A stretch of DNA of 5,747 bases. Origin: an uncultured Anaerolineae bacterium. Its GTDB lineage: Bacteria > Chloroflexota > Anaerolineae > Anaerolineales > Villigracilaceae. The notes beneath the pieces are model-generated. The model was given only the letters and a program-made list of their open reading frames with translations. It did not search any database and was not told where the DNA came from. Positions 1-5,747 of this stretch are shown here, piece by piece (position 1 is the stretch's first letter; every line of letters starts with the position of its first letter). A program made the translations under genes and the position numbers. The stretch is from the NCBI GenBank assembly GCA_903882765.1, contig CAIRYE010000246.1:1-5747 (forward strand). Reading direction: 5' to 3'.

Positions 1-505
1 GACCAAGTATGTTGATGTACTTCAGATCGGCGCTCGTAATATGCAAAACTACAACCTACTTAGGGCTGTAGGGGAAACCCGCACCGCTGTTCTGCTTAAA
101 AGAGGCCTCTCCGCCACGATCGAGGAGATGTTGATGGCATCTGAGTACATTCTTAGCGGTGGAAACAACCGTGTAATGCTGTGCGAACGTGGTATCCGTA
201 CCTTTGAGACCTCAACCCGTAATACCACCGATATCAACGCAATACCAGTCCTCAAGAATATGACCCATTTGCCCGTTGTGCTTGATCCTTCCCATTCAAC
301 CGGTGAGGCTTCTTATGTAGAATCCGTGGCTAAGGCAGCGGTGGCAGCCGGCGCGGATGGTTTGATCGTGGAAGTTCATAACGATCCCCCGCATGCGCTC
401 TCTGATGGAAAGCAGTCCCTAACCCCTGAGAGCTTCGCCAAAATGGTGAAGAACGTGAAGCGAATCGCTGAAGCGGTTGACCGAACTCTGGTTGCCAAAA
501 AGTAG
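1..505 (+). CDS. aroF: 3-deoxy-7-phosphoheptulonate (DAHP) synthase, type I-beta, C-terminal part (5' end missing)
   Basis: This enzyme condenses phosphoenolpyruvate with erythrose 4-phosphate, the first committed step of the shikimate pathway, in the cytoplasm. The reading frame is already open at base 2 ([14 protein letters not shown]), and this Q-I-G-A-R-N-M stretch is typical of the family. The ATG at 41 is therefore internal and not a start. Visible motifs are LLKRG, the CERGIRTFE loop (Cys codon at 182), DPSHSTG with its metal-ligand His (codon 293), IVEVH with its metal-ligand Glu (codon 371) and SDGKQSL with its metal-ligand Asp (codon 404). The family's catalytic metal-binding Cys lies in the missing part. 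Type I-beta enzymes are about 340 residues in core form, so roughly half is off-window, including any N-terminal ACT-like or chorismate mutase domain that would show how it is regulated. The symbol follows usage for this subfamily; aroG or aroA are used in other species. Confidence 0.95.
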   Translation, partial: TKYVDVLQIGARNMQNYNLLRAVGETRTAVLLKRGLSATIEEMLMASEYILSGGNNRVMLCERGIRTFETSTRNTTDINAIPVLKNMTHLPVVLDPSHSTGEASYVESVAKAAVAAGADGLIVEVHNDPPHALSDGKQSLTPESFAKMVKNVKRIAEAVDRTLVAKK

Positions 506-516
506 AATTAATTCTT

Positions 517-1386
517 ATGTCAACAGAAGGATTGCTGCAGCTTCGAAATTCCAAGATACTGATCATTGGGCTTGGCCTTATGGGAGGTTCGTTAGCGCTT
601 GCGCTTAAAGGAAAATGCGCTAAAGTGATCGGTCTTGATATTGATCCTGAAACTTTGAAGATCGCCATGGAACAACAGATCGTCGATGACGCGGTAGATC
701 AGATCGGATCTTTCATCAGCGAGGTCGATTGTATTGTATTGGCAACCCCTGTCAATCTGATAAAACAATACCTGGGTGAGATGAAAGATCTTATAGTTGG
801 ATCAAAAAGTTATATTCTGTTCGACATAGGGTCGACCAAAAAAGAGATCACAGATTTGATGACCAGCCTGCCCGATAATATTGACCCGGTAGGTTGTCAT
901 CCTATTTGCGGCAAAGAAAACCTCTCCATTCGCAGCGCTGAGCGCACCCTTTATTTTGGCGCGCCGTTTTTGATAACCAAATTAGAACGAACAACCGAAA
1001 ACGCTATGAGTTTTATCAACCAGATCGTTGAAGTGTTAGGCGCTAAAAGATCTTTCGTCGACGCCGAGACTCATGATGCTGCCTTGGCGAACGTTAGCCA
1101 CCTGCCCTACCTGATCTCGTCAGCGTTGGTAATGGCATCTCCAAAACCGATCTCGCCCTACATAGGTCCCGGATTTCGCTCTTCTAGCCGGTTGGCGGGA
1201 ACTTCTTCAAGCATGATGTTGAGCATCATCCAGTCAAATCGTGAAAATATTTTAAAGAACCTTGAGAATTTCACAGATGAAATTAACTTTCTAACTTCGG
1301 TCATCGCTGAAAACGATACTGAAGGGCTAAAGCAATACCTCGATTCCTCGCGCGAAAATTATCGTGGCTTGTTAGGGGCGGAATAA
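517..1386 (+). CDS. tyrA: Prephenate dehydrogenase (TyrA family), 289 aa
   Basis: TyrA oxidatively decarboxylates prephenate to 4-hydroxyphenylpyruvate for tyrosine synthesis; use of arogenate cannot be excluded from sequence. The N-terminal Rossmann domain has GLGLMGGS at residues 18-25 and an acidic residue, Asp41, at the end of the second strand, which favours NAD+ over NADP+. DIGSTKKE (103-110) and HPICGKE (128-134, presumed catalytic His128) match the family's conserved D-x-GS-x-K and HP-x-x-G-x-E motifs. The helical C-terminal domain shows DAETHD (182-187), SHLPYL (194-199) and GFRSSSRLA (219-227). The length suits a monofunctional enzyme: there is no fused chorismate mutase and no ACT domain, so feedback control is not obvious from this protein. 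The gene begins 11 bases after the DAHP synthase stop. No clear Shine-Dalgarno site precedes ATG 517, so re-initiation by ribosomes finishing aroF is the likely mode of translation (inference). Confidence 0.95.
   Translation: MSTEGLLQLRNSKILIIGLGLMGGSLALALKGKCAKVIGLDIDPETLKIAMEQQIVDDAVDQIGSFISEVDCIVLATPVNLIKQYLGEMKDLIVGSKSYILFDIGSTKKEITDLMTSLPDNIDPVGCHPICGKENLSIRSAERTLYFGAPFLITKLERTTENAMSFINQIVEVLGAKRSFVDAETHDAALANVSHLPYLISSALVMASPKPISPYIGPGFRSSSRLAGTSSSMMLSIIQSNRENILKNLENFTDEINFLTSVIAENDTEGLKQYLDSSRENYRGLLGAE
1374..1382 (+). promoter_or_regulatory. Probable ribosome binding site of aroA
   Basis: A purine-rich AGGGG (1374-1378) followed by GCGGA lies at the very end of tyrA, about 10 bases before the aroA ATG at 1389. 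It is an imperfect but plausible Shine-Dalgarno site and supports that start. Confidence 0.45.
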
Positions 1387-1388
1387 GC

Positions 1389-2690
1389 ATGGAACTGAAG
1401 AGTATTAAAACAATAAAGAAACCAGTTGATGCGGCGGTTAGTGTTCCCGGTTCTAAATCGATCACAAACCGGGCTTTGCTGATCGCGTCTCTCGCCAAAG
1501 GAAAAACACGTCTAAACAACGCACTCTTCTCGGATGACTCCCGTTATTTTGCCGGGGCTTTGACTCAGCTCGGTTTTGAAGTTGAAATGGACGAACCCAA
1601 CAAAACCATCAGCGTGGTAGGGTTGGGTGGTGTCATCCCCGCCAAAAACGCGGATCTTTTCATTGGGAACGCCGGAACTGCAGCGCGTTTTCTCAGCGCT
1701 TTCCTAACAATTGGTCACGGCACGTACCATTTGGATGGCGAGCCAAGAATGCGTGAACGACCGATCGGTGATCTAGTTGACGCGTTAAAAAAAATTGGTG
1801 TTGAGATCAATGGCACATTAAACGCGGAATCTTTGCAGATATGCCCCCCTGTAACGATCAACGCAAAGGGTTTAGATGGTGGTAACACTCAGATCTCGGG
1901 TGAAATTTCAAGTCAATACCTTTCCGCTTTGATGATGGTAGCACCTTACGCTAGTCAGACTTTTGTTTTGGATGTGGTGAACGAACTAAATTCAAAACCA
2001 TATGTAGATATGACCGCCCGAGTAATGGCGGATTTTGGGGTGAAATTGGAACGTGATGAGTATCGACAGTTTATCATCCGAAAAGGTGAATATAACGCTA
2101 AGGATTCCTACACCATTGAATCAGATGCGTCTGCCGCATCCTATTTTTTTGCTCTTCCGGCACTGTGTGGTGGGCATGTCATCGTAAAAAATATCCAGAA
2201 AAATTCCATCCAGGGCGATATCCAATTTCTGGATGTTTTGGAAAATATAGGTCTAACGGTAAAAGAATTGAATGATTCGATCGAAGTCAGCTTTGATCGA
2301 AATAAGTCGATTCTGTGTGGTGTCGATATCAATATGGCTCACATTCCAGATACAGCTCAAACTCTGGCTGTCATCGCCCCCTTTGCCACAACCCCAACTA
2401 CCATACGCGGTATCGCTTCCGCGAGGATGAAGGAAACTGATCGAGTCAGTGCGACATGCAACGAATTACGAACTCTCGGCGTGATGGTAGAGGAATTTGA
2501 GGATGGAATGAAGATCTATCCCTGCAATGATCTTCGTCCAGCGACGATCAAAACGTACAAAGACCATCGAATGGCAATGGCTTTTTCCTTGATCGGAACG
2601 AGGGTTGATGGAGTTATCATCGAAGATCCTGCATGTGTTTCCAAAACTTTCCCCAATTTCTTTGATGTGTTAGAAGAGATTTCTAAATGA
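1389..2690 (+). CDS. aroA: 3-phosphoshikimate 1-carboxyvinyltransferase (EPSP synthase), 433 aa
   Basis: EPSP synthase transfers the enolpyruvyl group of PEP to shikimate 3-phosphate, the sixth step of the pathway and the target of glyphosate. The family landmarks occur in order: PGSKSITNR (20-28; Lys23, Ser24 and Arg28 bind substrates), GNAGTAAR (93-100), RERPI with Arg124, SSQ (174-176), the catalytic Asp321 in IPDTAQT, RMKETDR with catalytic Glu349 and Arg352, DHRMAM (392-397), and Lys419 in SKTFPNF. The full length and all catalytic residues indicate an active two-domain enzyme. One variation is Phe101 directly after NAGTAAR, where plant and enterobacterial class I enzymes have Pro101. 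The class II (CP4-type) signature with Ala in the PEP loop is absent, since Gly96 is retained. The start at 1389 lies 2 bases after the tyrA stop. The stop overlaps the aroE start by 4 bases. Confidence 0.97.
   Translation: MELKSIKTIKKPVDAAVSVPGSKSITNRALLIASLAKGKTRLNNALFSDDSRYFAGALTQLGFEVEMDEPNKTISVVGLGGVIPAKNADLFIGNAGTAARFLSAFLTIGHGTYHLDGEPRMRERPIGDLVDALKKIGVEINGTLNAESLQICPPVTINAKGLDGGNTQISGEISSQYLSALMMVAPYASQTFVLDVVNELNSKPYVDMTARVMADFGVKLERDEYRQFIIRKGEYNAKDSYTIESDASAASYFFALPALCGGHVIVKNIQKNSIQGDIQFLDVLENIGLTVKELNDSIEVSFDRNKSILCGVDINMAHIPDTAQTLAVIAPFATTPTTIRGIASARMKETDRVSATCNELRTLGVMVEEFEDGMKIYPCNDLRPATIKTYKDHRMAMAFSLIGTRVDGVIIEDPACVSKTFPNFFDVLEEISK
2672..2679 (+). promoter_or_regulatory. Probable ribosome binding site of aroE
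   Basis: AGAAGAGA lies inside the last codons of aroA, 7 bases before the ATG at 2687. The match to the Shine-Dalgarno consensus is moderate, but together with the ATGA stop-start overlap it points to coupled translation of aroA and aroE. Confidence 0.4.
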
Positions 2691-3562
2691 AATTAGGTTT
2701 GCTTGGTTGGCCGCTTTCCCATAGTAAATCTCCATTGATCCATAACCTAGCGTTGACCATGGCGAATATGGAAGGTTCTTATGACCTAGTTCCAATCGAT
2801 AGCCAAGAAAGTGGCAAGCTTGCGGCTGAGATACAAAAAATTCGTTCCGGCGAGATAGCCGGCTTCAATGTTACGATTCCCTACAAAGAAGAAGTATTGC
2901 GTTATATGGACCGCCTTAGCCCAGCCGCTAAATTGATCGGCGCAATAAATACTATACACAGACGTGATGGTTTGGTGATCGGAGATAATACTGACGCGCC
3001 AGGGTTTGTGTGTGATCTGAAAAACCAAGGGCTGGACCTGACACAGAAACCCGGAGAGGCCATCGTTTTCGGCGCGGGTGGTTCCGCGAGGGCGATCTTG
3101 TACTCGCTATTAAGTTATGGTTGGCAGATCCATTTGCTGGTTCGGAATGTCGAAAAATCACGAGAGATGGTGAACGACATAAAGGGCAAGGGTCTAACAG
3201 GCGGAATTAAAATACGCTCTGTTTCTGATCTGCGATCTACCTTGAAACACACCCAGATCGATCTTGTTGTAAACACTACACCTTTGGGTATGTTCCCGAA
3301 TGTTGGGGCGTCGCCTTGGGCAATGGAGGTTGGTATTCCTGAAACGACATTTGTTTATGACCTGATCTATAATCCTGTTAAGACTCAGCTTCTACTGCAA
3401 GCCGATCAAGCCGGGGCAAAAAATGCCAATGGTCAAGGAATGTTGATCGAGCAAGCTTTATTGTCCTTCGAAATTTGGACGGGAATAAAAACAGATCGCG
3501 ACCAATTTATGAAGCATTTTTTACAAATGGACCAAAACCTGAACCAAATGGAGAAGAAATGA
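2687..3562 (+). CDS. aroE: Shikimate dehydrogenase (NADP+), 291 aa
   Basis: AroE reversibly reduces 3-dehydroshikimate to shikimate, step four of the pathway. The N-terminal substrate domain has GWPLSHSKSP (7-16; Ser13 and Ser15 are the usual shikimate-binding serines), NVTIPYK (61-67) with catalytic Lys67, GAINTI (85-90) with Asn88, and DNTDAPG (100-106) with catalytic Asp103. The nucleotide-binding domain carries GAGGSARA (129-136). The usual Asn-Arg-Thr cofactor motif reads Val-Arg-Asn (152-154): the Arg that contacts the 2'-phosphate is kept, which favours NADP+. NTTPLGM (196-202), YDLIYNP (224-230) and NGQGMLIEQA (248-257) complete the C-terminal signature. The length is normal and the protein ends soon after the last helix. 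A true AroE is favoured over the YdiB, quinate-type or SdhL-type paralogues because of these intact motifs and its place among the other pathway genes. The gene overlaps both aroA and aroC by 4 bases. Confidence 0.96.
   Translation: MKLGLLGWPLSHSKSPLIHNLALTMANMEGSYDLVPIDSQESGKLAAEIQKIRSGEIAGFNVTIPYKEEVLRYMDRLSPAAKLIGAINTIHRRDGLVIGDNTDAPGFVCDLKNQGLDLTQKPGEAIVFGAGGSARAILYSLLSYGWQIHLLVRNVEKSREMVNDIKGKGLTGGIKIRSVSDLRSTLKHTQIDLVVNTTPLGMFPNVGASPWAMEVGIPETTFVYDLIYNPVKTQLLLQADQAGAKNANGQGMLIEQALLSFEIWTGIKTDRDQFMKHFLQMDQNLNQMEKK
3550..3556 (+). promoter_or_regulatory. Ribosome binding site that fixes the aroC start
   Basis: GGAGAAG ends 2 bases before the ATG at 3559; counting from its GGAG core the spacing is 5. 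This decides the start at 3559. The frame is open back to a TTG at 3475, but that extension of 28 codons lies wholly within aroE and is not part of the conserved protein, which begins M-S-I-R-F-F-T-A-G-E-S-H-G. Confidence 0.75.
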
Positions 3563-4728
3563 GCATCCGATTTTTCACCGCGGGGGAATCCCATGGGCCA
3601 ACTTTAACCGCCATTATCGACGGCTTGCCGGCAGGAATCCTTGTTGATATTGAAAAGATCAACCTCGAATTAAAGCGCCGCCAAACCGGTTTTGGCAGTG
3701 GTGGCAGGATGAAGATCGAAAAGGATACCGTCGAGGTTATGAGCGGTGTTATGGATGGAAAAACCACCGGAGCACCAATAACCCTTTCCGTGAAAAATGA
3801 TGATCACATCAAATGGAAAAATGTATCCATCAAGGCTCTAACCACACCGCGTCCCGGCCATGCCGATCTCACTGGGGTGGTTAAGTTTGGCTACAACGAT
3901 CTTCGGCCAACACTCGAACGATCCTCCGCCCGTGAAACAACCATGCGGGTGGCAGCTGGGGCTTTGTTCAAACAATTTCTAGAAGTTTTTGGTATTTTTG
4001 TTGGTGGATATGTTCGCTCCATCGGCAATATTGAAAACGCGAATGATAGCCTGAATTTGATGGACCGATATAAGATTGCTGAGAGCAATGATGTGCGTTG
4101 CTTTGACAGCGCAGCTGAGCAAAGGGTCAAAGACCTGATCACCGCCACGATGCAATCCAAAGATACCTTAGGTGGAGTGCTCGAACTCTTTGCCACCGGT
4201 TTACCGATCGGGTTGGGTTCGTACACTCAGTGGGATAAACGATTGGATGCCAAGATCGCCTTCGCTATGATGTCTGTTCAGGCGATGAAAGGTGTTGAAA
4301 TTGGCGACGCATGGGAAAATTCCCGCAATCCCGGAACGGAAGTCCATGATGGGATCTTTCTCGATGGCGATCAGATGGTACGAAGGTCGAATCGAGCTGG
4401 AGGTATTGAGGGCGGGATCAGCAATGGAGAACCGATCATTGTTCGGGTAGCTATGAAACCTATCGCGACTACCCTCAACCCCCAACAAACGGTGGATATC
4501 GCTGGGTGGAAAGAATCGCCAACCACCTACGAACGCTCCGATTTCTGCCCAGTACCAAGAGCGGTTCCGATCCTTGAAGCGATGCTGGCTTATGTATTGG
4601 CAAATGAATTGAGCGAAAAATTGGGTGGGGATTCTGTAAGCGAAATGCTCCCGCGCTTTAAGGCATTGGCAAAAGCAAACCAAAATGACCTGAACTTAGA
4701 TGGCCAGGATCATATTTTTTGGAGCTGA
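3559..4728 (+). CDS. aroC: Chorismate synthase, 389 aa
   Basis: AroC converts EPSP to chorismate by trans-1,4-elimination of phosphate and needs reduced FMN, though the reaction is redox-neutral overall. Conserved features include GESHG at residues 9-13 (catalytic His12), RRQTGFG near 40-46, RPGHAD (98-103) with the second catalytic His101, RSSARET (121-127), KGVEIGDAW, GGIEGGISNGEP, KPIATT and ERSDFCPVPRA (325-335). The length is typical of the bacterial family. Two positions differ from what is usual. The family's G-R-G-x-R-M is S-G-G-R-M here, so Ser47 replaces an Arg, while Arg41 and Arg50 are kept. Phe329 follows the R-S-D motif, where Pro, Ser or Val is usual. Both His residues and the remaining signatures are present, so activity is expected. 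No flavin reductase domain is fused, so reduced flavin must come from elsewhere. The gene overlaps aroE by ATGA and is followed 2 bases later by aroKB. Confidence 0.96.
   Translation: MSIRFFTAGESHGPTLTAIIDGLPAGILVDIEKINLELKRRQTGFGSGGRMKIEKDTVEVMSGVMDGKTTGAPITLSVKNDDHIKWKNVSIKALTTPRPGHADLTGVVKFGYNDLRPTLERSSARETTMRVAAGALFKQFLEVFGIFVGGYVRSIGNIENANDSLNLMDRYKIAESNDVRCFDSAAEQRVKDLITATMQSKDTLGGVLELFATGLPIGLGSYTQWDKRLDAKIAFAMMSVQAMKGVEIGDAWENSRNPGTEVHDGIFLDGDQMVRRSNRAGGIEGGISNGEPIIVRVAMKPIATTLNPQQTVDIAGWKESPTTYERSDFCPVPRAVPILEAMLAYVLANELSEKLGGDSVSEMLPRFKALAKANQNDLNLDGQDHIFWS
4721..4724 (+). promoter_or_regulatory. Ribosome binding site of aroKB
   Basis: GGAG lies in the last codons of aroC, 6 bases before the ATG at 4731. 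It is the cleanest Shine-Dalgarno spacing in the cluster. The Walker A motif begins at residue 8, so no earlier start is needed. Confidence 0.65.
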
Positions 4729-4730
4729 AG

Positions 4731-5747
4731 ATGAAGCATATTTTTATTTATGGACCGCCAGGTTCCGGAAAAACCACAGTAGGAAAAATATTAGCCCAAA
4801 AGTTCGGCTACGGGTTTATCGATCTAGATGAAAACATCCGATCCTCAGCGGGAATAGGTATTCCCCAATTAATGAAACAACACGGTGAAGCCGCGTTTAG
4901 GGATATCGAGAGCAACGAGCTCAAAAAAATTTGCCAAACCACCAGCCAAAAGAGATCCGTCGTTTCTCTTGGTGGGGGTGCTCTGTTACGAGAGGCGAAT
5001 CGCGATGACTGTGAGCGATCGGGAACAATCATCTTCCTTGACGCGGTGAAAGAAACCTTATTATCCAGAATTGGGAAGAAAGACACTACTAGACCCTTGC
5101 TGGATGGTGATGTATCAACGAGTTTAGGCCAATTACTTGAAGATCGCAAGGAACATTATGCCAGTTTTTCTTTTCGCATAGCCTCTAAGTTAGGAAAATC
5201 GGCAAGCATGATTGCCAAAGAGATCCAGAATGAACTGGGACTTTATACCCTTCGTTCAATGGGAAGGCCGTATGATGTTCAAATTCGATCTGGAGCCATT
5301 TCACAGCTTAGTGTCTATCTGGATGACATTGGTGTTGGGTTAGGCGATTCGTTGGTCGTTGTCTTTGATACTAATACACAGCTGCACTATGGTAAATTGA
5401 TCCAAGAGCACCTTGAACAGGGTAATAGACCTGTAAAAATTGTTGTTCTACCGCACGGTGAAGAAAACAAAACCCTCGAGTCCATCAAGGTCCTTTGGGA
5501 AGCCTTCATCCAAGCGGGTATGGACCGGAAAAGTGTGGTGTTAGCGGTTGGTGGTGGTGTTACCAGCGATCTAGTAGGCTTTGCGGCATCTACTTATATG
5601 CGCGGATGCCGATGGGTTTGCCTGCCAACCACATTATTATCAATGGTTGATGCTAGCATCGGCGGGAAAACTGGTTTCGATCTACCGCAAGGCAAAAATC
5701 TGATCGGAAGCTTTTATCCACCAGAATTAGTATTGATCGATCCAGAA
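4731..5747 (+). CDS. aroKB: Bifunctional shikimate kinase / 3-dehydroquinate synthase, first 339 residues (3' end missing)
   Basis: One open frame runs from ATG 4731 to the window edge without a stop and joins two enzymes. Residues 1 to about 170 are shikimate kinase (ATP + shikimate to shikimate 3-phosphate). They carry Walker A GPPGSGKT (8-15), the shikimate-binding DLD (31-33), GEAAFRDIE with Arg57, GGG (81-83), the lid Arg121 in RPLL, and Arg139 in RKEHY. From about residue 172 the sequence is 3-dehydroquinate synthase, which is NAD+-dependent, needs a divalent metal and cyclises DAHP. It shows PHGEENK (241-247), GGGVTSD (274-280), YMRG (289-292), PTTLL (299-303), VDASIGGKTG (306-315) and GKN (321-323). 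The two domains are joined with almost no linker. The Glu and two His that bind the catalytic metal should lie beyond the edge; roughly 170-190 residues are probably missing (inference from usual AroB length). The kinase-first order matches the AroKB fusions I recall from Thermotoga. Confidence 0.93.
   Translation, partial: MKHIFIYGPPGSGKTTVGKILAQKFGYGFIDLDENIRSSAGIGIPQLMKQHGEAAFRDIESNELKKICQTTSQKRSVVSLGGGALLREANRDDCERSGTIIFLDAVKETLLSRIGKKDTTRPLLDGDVSTSLGQLLEDRKEHYASFSFRIASKLGKSASMIAKEIQNELGLYTLRSMGRPYDVQIRSGAISQLSVYLDDIGVGLGDSLVVVFDTNTQLHYGKLIQEHLEQGNRPVKIVVLPHGEENKTLESIKVLWEAFIQAGMDRKSVVLAVGGGVTSDLVGFAASTYMRGCRWVCLPTTLLSMVDASIGGKTGFDLPQGKNLIGSFYPPELVLIDPE

Noticed and set aside
41..43. ATG as the start of a short 154-residue DAHP synthase-like protein.
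   Set aside because: The conserved family sequence continues upstream in frame to the window edge, so the gene is simply cut by the window and not truncated.
330..668. Minus-strand open frame spanning the aroF-tyrA junction.
   Set aside because: It is antisense to two clear genes and its translation is low in complexity with no family features.
1787..1794. Run of eight A in aroA as a possible frameshift or slippage site.
   Set aside because: The frame is intact through it (Leu-Lys-Lys-Ile) with conserved motifs on both sides. An A-run of this length in a Lys-Lys context needs no special explanation.
3475..3558. Possible 28-codon N-terminal extension of chorismate synthase from a TTG.
   Set aside because: It lies entirely inside aroE and precedes the conserved N-terminus, and a good ribosome binding site serves ATG 3559.
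4201..4683. Long open frame of 160 codons on the minus strand.
   Set aside because: It is antisense to the strongly conserved aroC, and its translation has no recognisable motif. It is a by-product of codon bias in the real gene.
4699..4720. A T-run (4715-4720) after a partly self-complementary GC stretch at the end of aroC, resembling a terminator.
   Set aside because: No stable stem can be drawn beyond about 3 pairs, the T-run is inside coding sequence, and aroKB starts 11 bases later with its own ribosome binding site.

Overview
The window is a single, densely packed, plus-strand gene cluster for the shikimate pathway and aromatic amino acid synthesis. The order is: 3' part of a DAHP synthase gene (aroF-like), tyrA (prephenate dehydrogenase), aroA (EPSP synthase), aroE (shikimate dehydrogenase), aroC (chorismate synthase), and the start of a gene encoding shikimate kinase fused to 3-dehydroquinate synthase (aroKB), which is cut off by the right edge. 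No RNA gene, mobile element, CRISPR array, promoter or convincing terminator was found. No intergenic space exceeds 11 bases, so no stretch is left unexplained.

Layout: positions 1-505 hold the last ~167 codons of DAHP synthase. An 11-base AT-rich gap follows, then tyrA (517-1386), a 2-base gap, aroA (1389-2690), a 4-base ATGA overlap, aroE (2687-3562), another ATGA overlap, aroC (3559-4728), a 2-base gap, and aroKB (4731 to the edge). This spacing implies one polycistronic mRNA with translational coupling. Its promoter lies upstream of the window and its end downstream.

How the genes work together: DAHP synthase makes the first intermediate, and the AroB half of AroKB cyclises it to 3-dehydroquinate. 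AroE makes shikimate, the kinase half of AroKB phosphorylates it, AroA adds enolpyruvate and AroC makes chorismate. TyrA takes the prephenate derived from chorismate toward tyrosine. Two activities are not seen: 3-dehydroquinate dehydratase (aroQ or aroD) and chorismate mutase. The first may lie just downstream. The second could lie downstream, elsewhere, or in the unseen N-terminal half of the DAHP synthase.

Organism: a bacterium of moderate GC content (mid-40s percent by eye). The type I-beta DAHP synthase, the kinase-first AroKB fusion and this gene order recall, from memory, the Thermotoga maritima aro cluster and clusters in Chloroflexota (Anaerolineae-like) bacteria. I lean to Chloroflexota, but this is inference and uncertain. 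All genes look intact and functional. I see no previously undescribed system. The points worth checking are the fusion, some substitutions at normally conserved active-site positions, and a marked excess of the tetramer GATC.
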